From: JAABRB01 sp041617635
Lineage (GTDB): Bacteria > Pseudomonadota > Gammaproteobacteria > Burkholderiales > SG8-39
Direction of reading: 5' to 3'
Length of the DNA stretch: 64,000 bases
NCBI GenBank assembly: GCA_041617635.1
Contig: JBFJOO010000013.1
Span: 1-64,000 of the forward strand
The translations under genes and the position numbers were made by a program. Position 1 is the stretch's first letter. Every line of letters starts with the position of its first letter. The notes below the pieces were generated by a model that saw only the letters and a program-made list of their open reading frames with translations, was not told the origin of the DNA and did not search any database. Shown piece after piece: positions 26,353 through 34,916 of the stretch.

Positions 26353-27102
26353 GTGAGCGGGTCCGTGCGTGCGGCGATCGCGGGGCTATGCGGGGTCGCC
26401 GGCGCGGCGGCCCTGCTCGAGCTCGTCGTGCGTGCGGGGTGGATCTCGCCGCTGATCATCTCGCCGCCGTCCGCCCTCCCGGCCGCGTTCGGCAAGCTCT
26501 GGGAGGAAGGCTTCATCGTGCGGCCTTTCGCGCTCACGATCGGGCAGGCGTTCGCCGCGACCACGGCGGCGGCGCTGGTGGGAGTCCCGTGGGGCTACTG
26601 GTTGTGGCGGCGCCCGTTGCTCGGCGCCGCCTACGAGCCGTGGATCGGCGCGGCGTTCGCTGCGCCGACGATCCTGCTCTTTCCGCTCTTCCTGGTGCTG
26701 TTCGGGCGCGGCTACGCCACGACGATCTTCGTGGGATTTCTCGCGGCGGTGATCCCGGTCGTCCTCAAGACGCGCGAAGCCTTCATCGGCGTCCCGCGGG
26801 TGCTGATCGATGTCGGGCGCAGCTTCCACCTCTCGGACACCGCGCTCCTGCGGCGCATCGCGTTTCCCGCGGCGGTGCCGGGCATCTTCACCGGATTGCG
26901 GCTCGCGCTCATCTACGCAATGGTCAACATCATCGGCATGGAGTTCCTGATCGATTTCGGCGGGCTTGGCCGGATCGTGTCCGAGATGTATTTCCGCTAC
27001 GAGATTCCCGGCATGTACGCGGCGATCCTCTTGATCGTCGCGGTGAGCTGGATGTTCCTCGCCGCACTCGCGCGGCTCGAGACATGGCTGAGACCGCGTT
27101 GA
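26353..27102 (+). CDS. ABC transporter permease (SsuC/BPD family)
   Basis: 249 residues with about six helices. The binding-protein-dependent permease loop appears as AFIGVPRVLIDVGRSF ... RIAFPAAVPGIFTGLRLAL (EAA-like). GTG start at 26353, 14 bases after the binding-protein stop; the long in-frame upstream part is a shadow of that gene. The next permease starts 19 bases before this stop, so the two form a translationally coupled heteromeric channel pair. Confidence 0.88.
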   Translation: MSGSVRAAIAGLCGVAGAAALLELVVRAGWISPLIISPPSALPAAFGKLWEEGFIVRPFALTIGQAFAATTAAALVGVPWGYWLWRRPLLGAAYEPWIGAAFAAPTILLFPLFLVLFGRGYATTIFVGFLAAVIPVVLKTREAFIGVPRVLIDVGRSFHLSDTALLRRIAFPAAVPGIFTGLRLALIYAMVNIIGMEFLIDFGGLGRIVSEMYFRYEIPGMYAAILLIVAVSWMFLAALARLETWLRPR

Positions 27103-27884
27103 CGCGTTCCGGACCGCCGAGCGCACCGGCCCGTGCACGCATTCTGCGTACGCGCGTCGCAACGGTCGCAGTCGTCGCGCTCGCCTGGGAGATCGTGGCG
27201 CGCTCCGGATGGCTGTACCAGGATGTGGTGCCGCCGCTCGCGAAAGTGGCGCTGGCGTTCGCGACGCTGGTCGCCACGCCGGCGACCTATCACCACCTCG
27301 GCGTGACCGCGTTCGAGGTCCTGACGGGCTTCGTGCTCGGCTTCCTGGCGGGCGTCGCATTCGGCGTGCCGATGGGCGCGCGGCGGCTCTTCGGCGACGC
27401 CGTCGGCCCGTACGTGGACGGGCTCGCGACGGCGCCGAAGATCATCTTCCTGCCGATCGCGATGCTCGCCTTCGGGATCGGCATCGCGTCGAAGATCGCG
27501 CTCGCCGCGCTCTCGGCGTTTTTCCCGGTCGCGATCAACACCGCCGCCGGCGTGCGCCAGATCGATCCGGTGCTGGTCCGGGTCGGGCGCAGCTTCCGCC
27601 TCACCGGCTGGCAGATGGCGACCCGGATCTACCTTCCGGCCATGCGCCCCGCGATCGTCACGAGCATGCGGCTCGGGTTCGGGCTGGCGGTGGTCGGCAC
27701 GCTGCTCGGCGAGATCAAGCTCGCCAACGCCGGCCTCGGCTTTCTGGCGAACGAGCACTACAGCAACTTTCGGATTCCCGAGCTTTACGCGGTGCTGCTC
27801 CTCGTCTTCATCCTGGCCGTCGGCACCAACAGCCTGATGAGCCGGCTGGGGCGGCGCGGCGCTGTCAGAGCGCCAGCAGGGTGA
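27084..27884 (+). CDS. ABC transporter permease (SsuC/BPD family)
   Basis: 266 residues with six predicted helices. The EAA-type loop reads DPVLVRVGRSFRLTGWQMATRIYLPAMRPAIVTSMRLG, split here by its key elements RVGRSF and YLPAMRP. It is clearly paralogous to the preceding permease. ATG at 27084 inside the preceding gene. It completes the uptake system with 24542 and 25379. Confidence 0.9.
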   Translation: MAETALTRSGPPSAPARARILRTRVATVAVVALAWEIVARSGWLYQDVVPPLAKVALAFATLVATPATYHHLGVTAFEVLTGFVLGFLAGVAFGVPMGARRLFGDAVGPYVDGLATAPKIIFLPIAMLAFGIGIASKIALAALSAFFPVAINTAAGVRQIDPVLVRVGRSFRLTGWQMATRIYLPAMRPAIVTSMRLGFGLAVVGTLLGEIKLANAGLGFLANEHYSNFRIPELYAVLLLVFILAVGTNSLMSRLGRRGAVRAPAG

Positions 27885-27986
27885 CAGCGTGGACAGCGTC
27901 GGTTCGTGAGCGTACCCTCCTCGCGCCAAGCCGGGAGGCCGAAGCAAAGCACCGAAGCAAACTTAGATAACAATGAGGAGACTGGG

Positions 27987-28496
27987 ATGACACGTATGGT
28001 AATGGGAGCAGCCCTCGCGCTGGCGGCTGCGCTGACGGTCGGCGGGCCCGATGCCGCATACGCGCAGCAGAAAAACGCCAAGAAGATGTCGGCGGAGGCG
28101 AAGCGCGGCAGGTATCTCGTGCAGATCGGCGGCTGCAACGACTGTCACACGCCGGGGTATGCGGAGAGCGCCGGCAAGGTGGACGAGAAGCTGTGGCTCA
28201 CCGGCGACATCCTGGGCTGGCGCGGCCCCTGGGGCACGACCTACGCCGCGAACCTGCGGCTTGGCGCGGAGAAGATGAGCGAAGCGGACTGGATGAAGCG
28301 CGCGCGCTCCGCGCTGCGCCCGCCGATGCCGTGGTTCAACCTGCGCGACATGTCGGACGCGGACGTGCGCGCGATCTACCACTACCTCAAGTATGCGGGT
28401 CCCGCCGGCAAGCCGGCCCCGGATTACCTCCCGCCGGACAAGGAGCCGGCGCCGCCGTTCGTAACGTTCCCGGCACCACCGCCGGAGAAGAAGTAA
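27987..28496 (+). CDS. c-type cytochrome, monoheme, periplasmic
   Basis: 169 residues with a signal peptide cut after AYA (about residue 26). One heme motif CNDCH at about 50. The later part (SALRPPMPWFNLRDMSDADVRAIYHYLKYAG) is the usual cytochrome c C-terminal helix, with candidate axial Met in PMPWFNLRDM. The protein ends in a Pro-rich tail. It transfers electrons in the periplasm; the partner is unknown. ATG at 27987 with GAGGAG at 27974-27979. 102 bases after the permease; it may be the last gene of the 22736 operon. Confidence 0.85.
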   Translation: MTRMVMGAALALAAALTVGGPDAAYAQQKNAKKMSAEAKRGRYLVQIGGCNDCHTPGYAESAGKVDEKLWLTGDILGWRGPWGTTYAANLRLGAEKMSEADWMKRARSALRPPMPWFNLRDMSDADVRAIYHYLKYAGPAGKPAPDYLPPDKEPAPPFVTFPAPPPEKK

Positions 28497-28503
28497 CACG
28501 GTT

Positions 28504-28545
28504 GCGGCCGGCCGGTCCGCGGCCGGCCGCTCCGGGTTTCCCGGA
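28504..28545. terminator. Hairpins between convergent genes
   Basis: A 10-bp inverted repeat (28504-28513 with 28521-28530) and a 6-bp one (28531-28536 with 28540-28545, loop TTT) lie between the cytochrome gene (stop 28496) and the MetE-like gene (stop 28561). No T tract follows, so any terminator activity would be bidirectional and of the GC-hairpin kind. Position supports the reading more than sequence. Confidence 0.45.
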
Positions 28546-28560
28546 ACCGGGCGCGGCGCA

Positions 28561-29679
28561 TCAGGCCGCCGCGCCCCAGACCTCCGACGCCACTTCGACC
28601 ACGAGCGCGAGCTTGCGGCGCTGATCGTCCTCGGTGAGGCGGTTGCCCGCCGCGGTGCTCGCGAATCCGCACTGCGGCGAGAGGCACAGGTCCTCGAGCG
28701 GGACGTACTTCGCCGCCGCCTCGATGCGGCGCTTGAGCGCGTCCTTCGATTCGAGCCGCGGCGTCTTGGTCGAGATCAGTCCGAGCACGACTTTCTTGCC
28801 TTTGGGCACGAACCGCAAGGGCGCGAAATCACCCGCGCGGTCCGTGTCGTACTCGAGAAAGAAGCCGTCCACCTGAGTCTCGTTGAATACCGCCTCGGCC
28901 ACGGCGTCGTAGCCGCCCGCGGCCATCCACATGCTCTGGTGATTGCCCCGGCAGGTGTGCATGGTCACCGCCAGCGAGGGCGGACGCTCGGCGATGAGCG
29001 AGTTGATGACGCGCGCGTACTGCGACGGCAGCCGCGCCGGATCCTCGCCGTCGCGACGCACCTGCGCGCGGATCGACTCGTCGCACAGGCAGGCGAAAGA
29101 CACGTCGTCTATCTGCAGGTACGTGCACCCGGCTGCCACGAGATCCCGGATCTCCGCGCGATAGGCGCGGGCGATGTCGCCCCAGAACTCGTCCATGTCC
29201 GCGTACGCGTCCGGGTTCACCACCCGTCGTCCGCCGCGCATGTGGAGGTAGGTCGGTGCCGGGATGCAGAGCTTGGCCGTTCGCGTGGCCACGGATTTGA
29301 GATAGTTGAAGTGATCGACCATTACCGGTCGCGTCCGGCGCACCTTGCTCTTCACGACCATCATCGAGCGCGTCTCGGCCGTGCTGCCATCCTCGCCCTT
29401 GAACTGGATCGCGTAGTTCGACTGGGTGGCCACGATGCCCTCGAGGCCGGTGAGAAAATCGACGTGCCAGAAGGCGCGGCGGAACTCCCCGTCGGTGACG
29501 GCCGGGAGACCAGCTTCCTCCTGCAACGCCACCACATCCCGAATGCACCGGTCTTCCACGATCTTCAGCTCGGGCGCGCTCATGCGCCCCGCTTGCGCCG
29601 CATCGCGGGCCGCGTGAAGCTCCGCGGGCCGCAGCAGGCTCCCCACGTGATCGGCGCGATACGGTGCGCTTTTCGTCAT
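28561..29679 (-). CDS. MetE-like zinc methyltransferase, single-domain (paralog 1)
   Basis: 372 residues, half of full MetE, corresponding to its C-terminal catalytic barrel. The zinc ligands are seen as MHTCRGN (His, Cys) and SPQCGFAS (Cys) with a Glu in between; YLQIDDVSF is the substrate loop. It begins with YRADHVGSLLRP, the pattern of stand-alone YxjG/YxjH-type proteins often annotated as methionine synthase. Without the N-terminal domain it is unlikely to use methyltetrahydrofolate-triglutamate as MetE does; a methyl or alkyl transfer to a thiol is plausible. ATG with GGAGG six bases upstream. Last gene of the operon starting at 34790; its paralog is at 42244. Confidence 0.85.
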   Translation of the reverse strand: MTKSAPYRADHVGSLLRPAELHAARDAAQAGRMSAPELKIVEDRCIRDVVALQEEAGLPAVTDGEFRRAFWHVDFLTGLEGIVATQSNYAIQFKGEDGSTAETRSMMVVKSKVRRTRPVMVDHFNYLKSVATRTAKLCIPAPTYLHMRGGRRVVNPDAYADMDEFWGDIARAYRAEIRDLVAAGCTYLQIDDVSFACLCDESIRAQVRRDGEDPARLPSQYARVINSLIAERPPSLAVTMHTCRGNHQSMWMAAGGYDAVAEAVFNETQVDGFFLEYDTDRAGDFAPLRFVPKGKKVVLGLISTKTPRLESKDALKRRIEAAAKYVPLEDLCLSPQCGFASTAAGNRLTEDDQRRKLALVVEVASEVWGAAA

Positions 29680-29714
29680 GACGATCCCTCCGGGTCTGCC
29701 GCGCGGCGCACGCC

Positions 29715-30185
29715 TCACGGCGCGAGCGTCAGGGTTTCCTTGTTCCCGAAGCCGCGCGTGTTGTCGATGAGAGTGATCCGCTCCGCGCGAAGGGCATAGA
29801 AGCCCGCCTTGGCGTAGGCTGCGCGCAGCGCTTCGGGTCCGCGTGCGAGCTCGGCCAGGAAAGCGTACCGCGTTTCCATCAGCGAACGGGCACGGGCCAC
29901 GTCCAAGGTGGCGGAAAGGCGTGCCGCTCGGCCTGCGAGCTGCAGCCCGCGGATCATGCGGAAGTCGGTGTAGTCGGGCGCGATGGTCGCCGCAATCTCG
30001 CCTGCCGCCTCGAGCTCCCGGGAGTGGCGCGTCGCCGGGTCCGAGGTCCAGTACAGGGTGAAGCCCTCTCGCGCGTACATGAGCGAAGCGGCATGCGGCG
30101 TGCCGTCGGCGCCGGTGGCGATCGTCATGACGTGATGCGCATCGAGAAACGCCTCGATGCGCGCGGCGAGCGTGTCATCCGCCAT
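29715..30185 (-). CDS. Pyridoxamine 5'-phosphate oxidase-fold protein
   Basis: 156 residues. PNPOx-like split beta-barrel: an early strand HHVMTIATGADGTPHAASLMYAREGF, and FTLYWTSDPATRHSRELEAAGEIA that is typical of heme- or flavin-binding relatives. Likely binds FMN or F420-like cofactor and reduces or oxidises a small molecule, but function is not shown. It lies eight bases after the CoA-transferase gene and 35 before the MetE-like gene. Confidence 0.75.
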   Translation of the reverse strand: MADDTLAARIEAFLDAHHVMTIATGADGTPHAASLMYAREGFTLYWTSDPATRHSRELEAAGEIAATIAPDYTDFRMIRGLQLAGRAARLSATLDVARARSLMETRYAFLAELARGPEALRAAYAKAGFYALRAERITLIDNTRGFGNKETLTLAP

Positions 30186-30193
30186 CGTCCGGA

Positions 30194-31408
30194 TCAGTTG
30201 AATGCGCCGGCGGATTCGTGCGCGGCATACTCGTCCGCGCGCATGCCGAGGAGCTCACGGAACACCTGCTCCGTGTGCTCGCCGAGGAGCGGCGCGGCGC
30301 GGGTGATCTCGCCGGGCGTCTCGGAAAGATCGAACGCCGGAAAGCAGCAGGCCTGCTCGCCGAACACGGCGTGCGGACGGTTGCGCCACAGCGCGCGCAC
30401 GGCGAGCTGCGGATCGGCGAAGAGGTCCGCGACGTTGCTGACCTGGTGCGCGTGCACGCCGGCGGTCTGCAACCGCTCCGCGGCGGCGGCCGCGTCCTGC
30501 CCGCGGGTCCACGCTTCGAGCTCCGCTTGGAGCGCCGCCGCGCTGGCCTGGCGCGCCGCAAGTGTCGCGTAGCGCGATTCGGCCGCGAGCTCGGCCCGGC
30601 CCATCACTCGGCACAGCGACGCAAACTCCGCATCCGACCAGCACGAGAGCGCGATCCATGCGCCGTCGCGCGCCGGATATGCGCCGTGCGGTGCCGCATC
30701 GGGATCGGAATTGCCCGCACGCTCGGCGATCGCGCCCGAGCGGTGGTACTCGAGGAGCGGGCCGGCGAGAAACATCAACCCGCACTCGTACTGCGACACG
30801 TCGATGTAGGCGCCCTGACCGGTCTCGCGCCGCCGCTCGAGCGCCGCGAGCACGGCGGACGCGCCCAGCGACGAGGCGATGAAGTCGATATACGGCCCGT
30901 ACAGCAGCATCGGCGGGCCGTCGGGCAACCCGGTGAGGTTGCACATGCCGGCGAGCGCGGTGAGCTGCGAGCCGAACCCCGGTGTGTCGGCGCGCGGTCC
31001 GGTCTGACCCATGTTGCAGGTGGAAAGCATCACGAGCCCGGGACGCGCCTGCGCGAGCGTCTCGTAGCCCAACCCGACGCGCGCCATCACGCCGGGGCGC
31101 ATGTTCTCGATCACGACATCGCCCCATTCGACCAGCCGGCGCGCAGCTGCAAGACCGTGCTCGTTCTTGAGGTCCACCGAGACGCCCAGCTTGGAATCGT
31201 TGAAGTGGGCGAAGCAGCCGCTCGCGTTGATCCCCGGTCTCCCGTCCTGGAACGGCGGGTATTGCAACCGGAAGCCGTCCGGGCGTGCCTTGGACTCCAC
31301 GTGCACGACGGTCGCGCCGTAGTTCGCGAGCACCTTGCCGATGTGCGGCCCAGCGGCGTAGCTGCCGAACTCGACGACCTTGACGTCCGCAAGCGCGTGC
31401 GCGCTCAT
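30194..31408 (-). CDS. CoA transferase, family III (CaiB/BaiF), second of two
   Basis: 404 residues, the usual length. Catalytic Asp is seen in GQGAYIDVSQYE (D about 178), with the N-terminal CaiB motif ADVKVVEFGSYAAGPHIGKVLANYGATVVHVE. It transfers CoA between carboxylates, as in carnitine, formyl, oxalate or aromatic acid systems. The start ATG overlaps the stop of the upstream CoA transferase by four bases (ATGA), so the two are co-translated; a long in-frame N-terminal extension was rejected. Confidence 0.9.
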   Translation of the reverse strand: MSAHALADVKVVEFGSYAAGPHIGKVLANYGATVVHVESKARPDGFRLQYPPFQDGRPGINASGCFAHFNDSKLGVSVDLKNEHGLAAARRLVEWGDVVIENMRPGVMARVGLGYETLAQARPGLVMLSTCNMGQTGPRADTPGFGSQLTALAGMCNLTGLPDGPPMLLYGPYIDFIASSLGASAVLAALERRRETGQGAYIDVSQYECGLMFLAGPLLEYHRSGAIAERAGNSDPDAAPHGAYPARDGAWIALSCWSDAEFASLCRVMGRAELAAESRYATLAARQASAAALQAELEAWTRGQDAAAAAERLQTAGVHAHQVSNVADLFADPQLAVRALWRNRPHAVFGEQACCFPAFDLSETPGEITRAAPLLGEHTEQVFRELLGMRADEYAAHESAGAFN

Positions 31409-32538
31409 GCGCGCTTCGCCTGCTTCGCGGGCGCCGCAGCCACGCTGCCCGGCCGGAGCGCGGCGCGCACGCCGTCCACGATCGCGAAGCTTCCGCAGTG
31501 GCGCTCGGTGCGGCCATCGGGGCCGGTAGCGTCCTGCCAGAAACCACGCGCCGCGAGCTGCGGATCGGCCGCGGTGTCGGCGACGTTGGCCACGGGGTAG
31601 CCTAGCATCTCGCGCCGGTGCCCTTCCTCGAGGAACTCCCGCTTGCTCACCCCCGAGAGGAAGCGGGCGATCGGCGCCTCGATCGCATCGACCTCCTCTT
31701 GCGTGACCCCGGTCGGGTCCCACCGTCCCCAGTCGATCGCGGCGAGCGCGCCGAGCTCCGCGCCGCGGCCACGCATCCACGCCACGAGTTGCTCGTTCGT
31801 GCGCCGGCCGGCGACCCCGCCATAGAGAATGAAGTTGATGTAGCCGTCACGGCACGGCCAGAAGACACGGAACCGCGCGCCGGTCACCGAGCGCCCGGTG
31901 ATGTACGCCCCGGCGCGCGTGGGGGTCTGGCCCAGCATGCTGACGAACGCAGGCGCGTGCGAGATCGCGGTGATCACCGCGGCTTGCGCCGACACGTCGA
32001 CCAGTTGCCCGCGACCGCTGGTCGCGCGGTGGTGCAGCGCTACGAGCGCGCCGATCGCAGCCTGCGCACCCGTCCACGCATAGGATTGCGGCGCGCTCAC
32101 GCGGAGCGGCGTGGCGTCGGGTTCGCCGGCGAGCGACATCGCGCCGCTCGCCGCCATGAGCTCGATGTCGCTAGCGCGCCAGCCGGCTTTCGGACCGGCG
32201 AGGCCGAAGGGGGTGATCGCGACGACGACCAGCCGCGAATTGAGCGCCGACAGCCGGGCGTGGTCGTGGCACTGTGCCGCGGCGGTCCCGGGAACCGGCG
32301 TTGCAAGCAGGATGTCGCTCCGCGCCGCGAGCGCATCGAACTTGACGCGGTCCTCCGCGCGCTCGAGATCGAGCTCGGCGCGCGCCTTGTTGACATTCAG
32401 CGCGCGCCACTCGGCGGCGGAAATGTCCGCGCCCGGTGCTTCGATCTTCGTGACCTCGGCGCCGAGATCCGCCAGCAACCGACCTGCGAGCCAGCCAAGC
32501 CGATCGGTTGCATCGAGGACGCGGCAACCGGACAGCAT
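31405..32538 (-). CDS. CoA transferase, family III (CaiB/BaiF), first of two
   Basis: 377 residues. Opens SGCRVLDATDRLGWLAGRLLADLGAEVTKIE, a divergent form of the CaiB N-terminus, and has the catalytic Asp in GRGQLVDVSAQAA. The pair of different family III proteins in one operon often forms a heterodimer or works in sequence (established for some (R)-benzylsuccinate and mesaconyl systems; inference here). 27 bases downstream of the ubiD-like gene on the same strand. Confidence 0.88.
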   Translation of the reverse strand: MLSGCRVLDATDRLGWLAGRLLADLGAEVTKIEAPGADISAAEWRALNVNKARAELDLERAEDRVKFDALAARSDILLATPVPGTAAAQCHDHARLSALNSRLVVVAITPFGLAGPKAGWRASDIELMAASGAMSLAGEPDATPLRVSAPQSYAWTGAQAAIGALVALHHRATSGRGQLVDVSAQAAVITAISHAPAFVSMLGQTPTRAGAYITGRSVTGARFRVFWPCRDGYINFILYGGVAGRRTNEQLVAWMRGRGAELGALAAIDWGRWDPTGVTQEEVDAIEAPIARFLSGVSKREFLEEGHRREMLGYPVANVADTAADPQLAARGFWQDATGPDGRTERHCGSFAIVDGVRAALRPGSVAAAPAKQAKRA

Positions 32539-32565
32539 GTCGCGATTCCCCTGCGGCCGAACTTG

Positions 32566-34143
32566 CTAGCGCCCCGTCTGCGCGAGCGAGAGCACCCAGC
32601 CTTCCATGCGCGCACGCGCCTTGGCGACGTCGTCCTTCGAGAAGAAATCCTCCGGCTTCACCTTGTCGACCGGATAGACCGGGCGGTGGAAATCCTGCTC
32701 GTAGCCGAACGGCACCGTCGCGTCGATCCCCATCCCGCCCTCGAACTCCGTGTTCGAGGCGGTCCAGGCCTTGTCGCCCGCCGTCATGCGCTCGGCCGGC
32801 ATGAAAGTCTGGCCGCGCCCGCCCGGGATCGGGTTGAGGATGTCGGTCCGCGGATTCACGCGCGTGGTGAGGCACCACATGATGTCGTCCATCGAGTAGA
32901 TGTCGACGTCCGGGCTCACCGCGATGGCGAGGCGCATGCCCTGCGAGCACGAGAGGATCGCGGAGAGGAAGTTGCGCTGCCAGCCTTCCTCGATCTGGTT
33001 GCGCTTCTTCACCTGGATGATGCAGCCGCCCCAGTCGGTCATGCAGTAGGGAATGTGCACGTCCTGGACGATGCCGGGCTGCAAGCGCTCGCAGAGCTCG
33101 AAGATCGCCGCCTCGCGCACCGTCGTATCGATGTTGTTGTCGTCGAAGGTGTGCACGCCGAGCGGAAAGATCACGGGCCTCGACTCGGGCTTGCGCATCG
33201 TGATCGCGCTTACGTGGAAGGTCGGGGCTTTGTAGGCCTTGCCCATGTAGCCGGCCCACTCGGGGTGGAAGAAGGTCTTGCCCTGCACGCCCGCCTTCTC
33301 GGACTCGGCGGTCTCGTAGCGCTTGTCGCGCGGGTGGATGTGGCCTTCGAGGACGTATTCCGAGTCGGCGAGCGCATAGGCGTCGACTGTGCGTGCCTTC
33401 ACCAGGCGAATCGGCGCGCCCTGCACCGCGCCGGCGACGCCGATCTCGTCGCAGCCCTTCGGCAGGATCACGTAGTCGAACCCGGCGCCCGCCAGGAGCG
33501 TGCAGGCAGGCGGCACGCCGAAGCACATGGTGATCGGGATCGGCTTCTCGTCCTTGTAATGCTTGGTGATGACCTGCCACATGTGCGAGCCGGGCGAGAT
33601 CTGGAACGTCCCGACGTTGCCCCAGCGGAAGTTCATGCGGTTGTAGCCGAGGTCCGAGCCGCCGTCGAAGTAATCGCCGGTGACGCAGCGAATGGCCGAC
33701 CCGACCGTGAGCTCCGGCTCGAGCGCGGTGTGGCGGATCGCCGTGATCCACTTGTTGACGTCGAGGTCGTCGGTGATGACGTGCTCCTGGCAGGGCGCGT
33801 CCTTCTGCGCGATCTCCACCGGCTTGAGCGGGCGGGTGAGCGCGCGCGCGAGCTTGCGCGTGCGGTCGGTCGGGCCGTCCCAGCCGAAATAGCGGTCCAC
33901 GATCCGCATGTCGGCGAAGAGATTGGTGATCGCACGCGCGTGCGGCTTGCCCTTCACCTTGTTGAAGAGCATCGGCAGGCTGCCGTCGAAGTGCTTCTGC
34001 AGCCCGGTGATCTCGAGGTCGGGGTCGACTTCCTTGTCGGTCTCGATCAGAAGCCCCTCGGCGCGCAGCCATTCGATGACGGCGCGCAAGCTGGTGATGT
34101 CCCGGGTCGCCCCGGTGGAGACGGGTTTCATGACGCTGCTCAC
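32566..34143 (-). CDS. UbiD-family prenyl-FMN-dependent (de)carboxylase
   Basis: 525 residues, as in aromatic-acid decarboxylases of the family. The UbiD core is evident from DLEITGLQKHFDGSLPMLF, ALEPELTVGSAIRCVTGDYFDGGSDLGYNRMNF, and GGRGQTFMPAERMTAGD; it needs prFMN made by the partner. The GTG at 34143 is chosen: it has GGAGGA six bases upstream and overlaps the ubiX-like stop as GTGA; the internal ATG at 34131 is too far from the ribosome site. In context with CoA transferases and an IclR regulator this is a catabolic enzyme acting on an aromatic or heteroaromatic acid, rather than ubiquinone biosynthesis. Confidence 0.9.
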   Translation of the reverse strand: MSSVMKPVSTGATRDITSLRAVIEWLRAEGLLIETDKEVDPDLEITGLQKHFDGSLPMLFNKVKGKPHARAITNLFADMRIVDRYFGWDGPTDRTRKLARALTRPLKPVEIAQKDAPCQEHVITDDLDVNKWITAIRHTALEPELTVGSAIRCVTGDYFDGGSDLGYNRMNFRWGNVGTFQISPGSHMWQVITKHYKDEKPIPITMCFGVPPACTLLAGAGFDYVILPKGCDEIGVAGAVQGAPIRLVKARTVDAYALADSEYVLEGHIHPRDKRYETAESEKAGVQGKTFFHPEWAGYMGKAYKAPTFHVSAITMRKPESRPVIFPLGVHTFDDNNIDTTVREAAIFELCERLQPGIVQDVHIPYCMTDWGGCIIQVKKRNQIEEGWQRNFLSAILSCSQGMRLAIAVSPDVDIYSMDDIMWCLTTRVNPRTDILNPIPGGRGQTFMPAERMTAGDKAWTASNTEFEGGMGIDATVPFGYEQDFHRPVYPVDKVKPEDFFSKDDVAKARARMEGWVLSLAQTGR

Positions 34144-34790
34144 GATGCTTCCTCCTTGGAACTCTTGGATTTGCTGGGACTGCCGGTCTTGGCGGAACTG
34201 GCCTTGTGCCGAGCACCCGACTCGCGGCGCATCTCGCCGCTCCAGCGCTTGGCGAAATCGACCGCGATGCCGAACTGGTCGAGCATCCGCGCGACGATGT
34301 GGTCGACCATGTCGTCGAGCGTCTGCGGCTGGTTGTAGAACGCTGGCATCGGCGGCATGATGGTCACGCCCATCCGTGCGAGCTTCAGCATGTTGTCGAG
34401 ATGCACTTCCGAGAGCGGCGTCTCGCGCACGAGCAGCACGAGCTTGCGGCGCTCCTTCAAGATCACGTCGGCGGCCCGGTGGACCAGATGATCCCCGGTG
34501 CCATGCGCGACAGCTGCGAGCGTGCGCACCGAGCAGGGCGCGATCACCATCCCGTCGGTGAGGAACGAGCCGGACGACAGCGCGGCCCCCATGTTGCCCT
34601 GCTCGTGACAGACCGTGGCGAGGTCGCGCACCTGCGCCAGCGTGTAGGGCGTCTCGTGCTCGATCGTCTGCAGTCCCCACTTGCTGATGACCAGGTGGGA
34701 CTCGACCGAAGCTTCCCGCAGGGCTTCGAGCAGCCGGATGCCGAAGATGGCACCGGTCGCGCCGGTGATGCCGACGATCAGGCGTTGCAT
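34140..34790 (-). CDS. ubiX: UbiX-type flavin prenyltransferase
   Basis: 216 residues. MQRLIVGITGATGAIFGIRLLEAL is the FMN-binding opening; the phosphate/prenyl site appears as GSFLTDGMVIAPCSVRTLAAVAHG, and the C-terminal LARMGVTIMPPMPAFYNQPQTLDDMVDHIVARMLDQ is diagnostic. It makes prenylated FMN from FMN and dimethylallyl phosphate for UbiD-type enzymes. First gene of the operon, overlapping the ubiD-like gene by four bases (GTGA). A Lys/Ser-rich tail of about 25 residues extends past the usual end. Confidence 0.92.
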   Translation of the reverse strand: MQRLIVGITGATGAIFGIRLLEALREASVESHLVISKWGLQTIEHETPYTLAQVRDLATVCHEQGNMGAALSSGSFLTDGMVIAPCSVRTLAAVAHGTGDHLVHRAADVILKERRKLVLLVRETPLSEVHLDNMLKLARMGVTIMPPMPAFYNQPQTLDDMVDHIVARMLDQFGIAVDFAKRWSGEMRRESGARHKASSAKTGSPSKSKSSKEEAS

Positions 34791-34825
34791 GGGCGTATCA
34801 TGTGTCCGCTATCCGGAACGGGCCG

Positions 34826-34887
34826 GGCGGTTGCCGGAACCGCCGCCGCTCCGAGCAGATTTAGCCGCAACCTTGCCCCCGGGGCAA
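34826..34887. promoter_or_regulatory. Divergent control region with two palindromes (possible IclR operators)
   Basis: Between ubiX (minus) and the IclR gene (plus). One palindrome is GGCGGTT-5-AACCGCC (34826-34832, 34838-34844). The other is TTGCCCC-C-GGGGCAA (34873-34879, 34881-34887). IclR regulators often bind such palindromes in the shared promoter of the divergent operon they control. The site assignment is my inference. Confidence 0.4.
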
Positions 34888-34916
34888 CCGCGCGGCGGCG
34901 AAAACCATTCCAGGAT

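Noticed and set aside
31618..34338. Very long plus-strand open frame (about 900 codons) opposite ubiD and the CoA transferases
   Set aside because: It is Arg/Asp/Glu/His-biased without any domain, and lies exactly antisense to well-supported genes. High GC removes stop codons in this frame.
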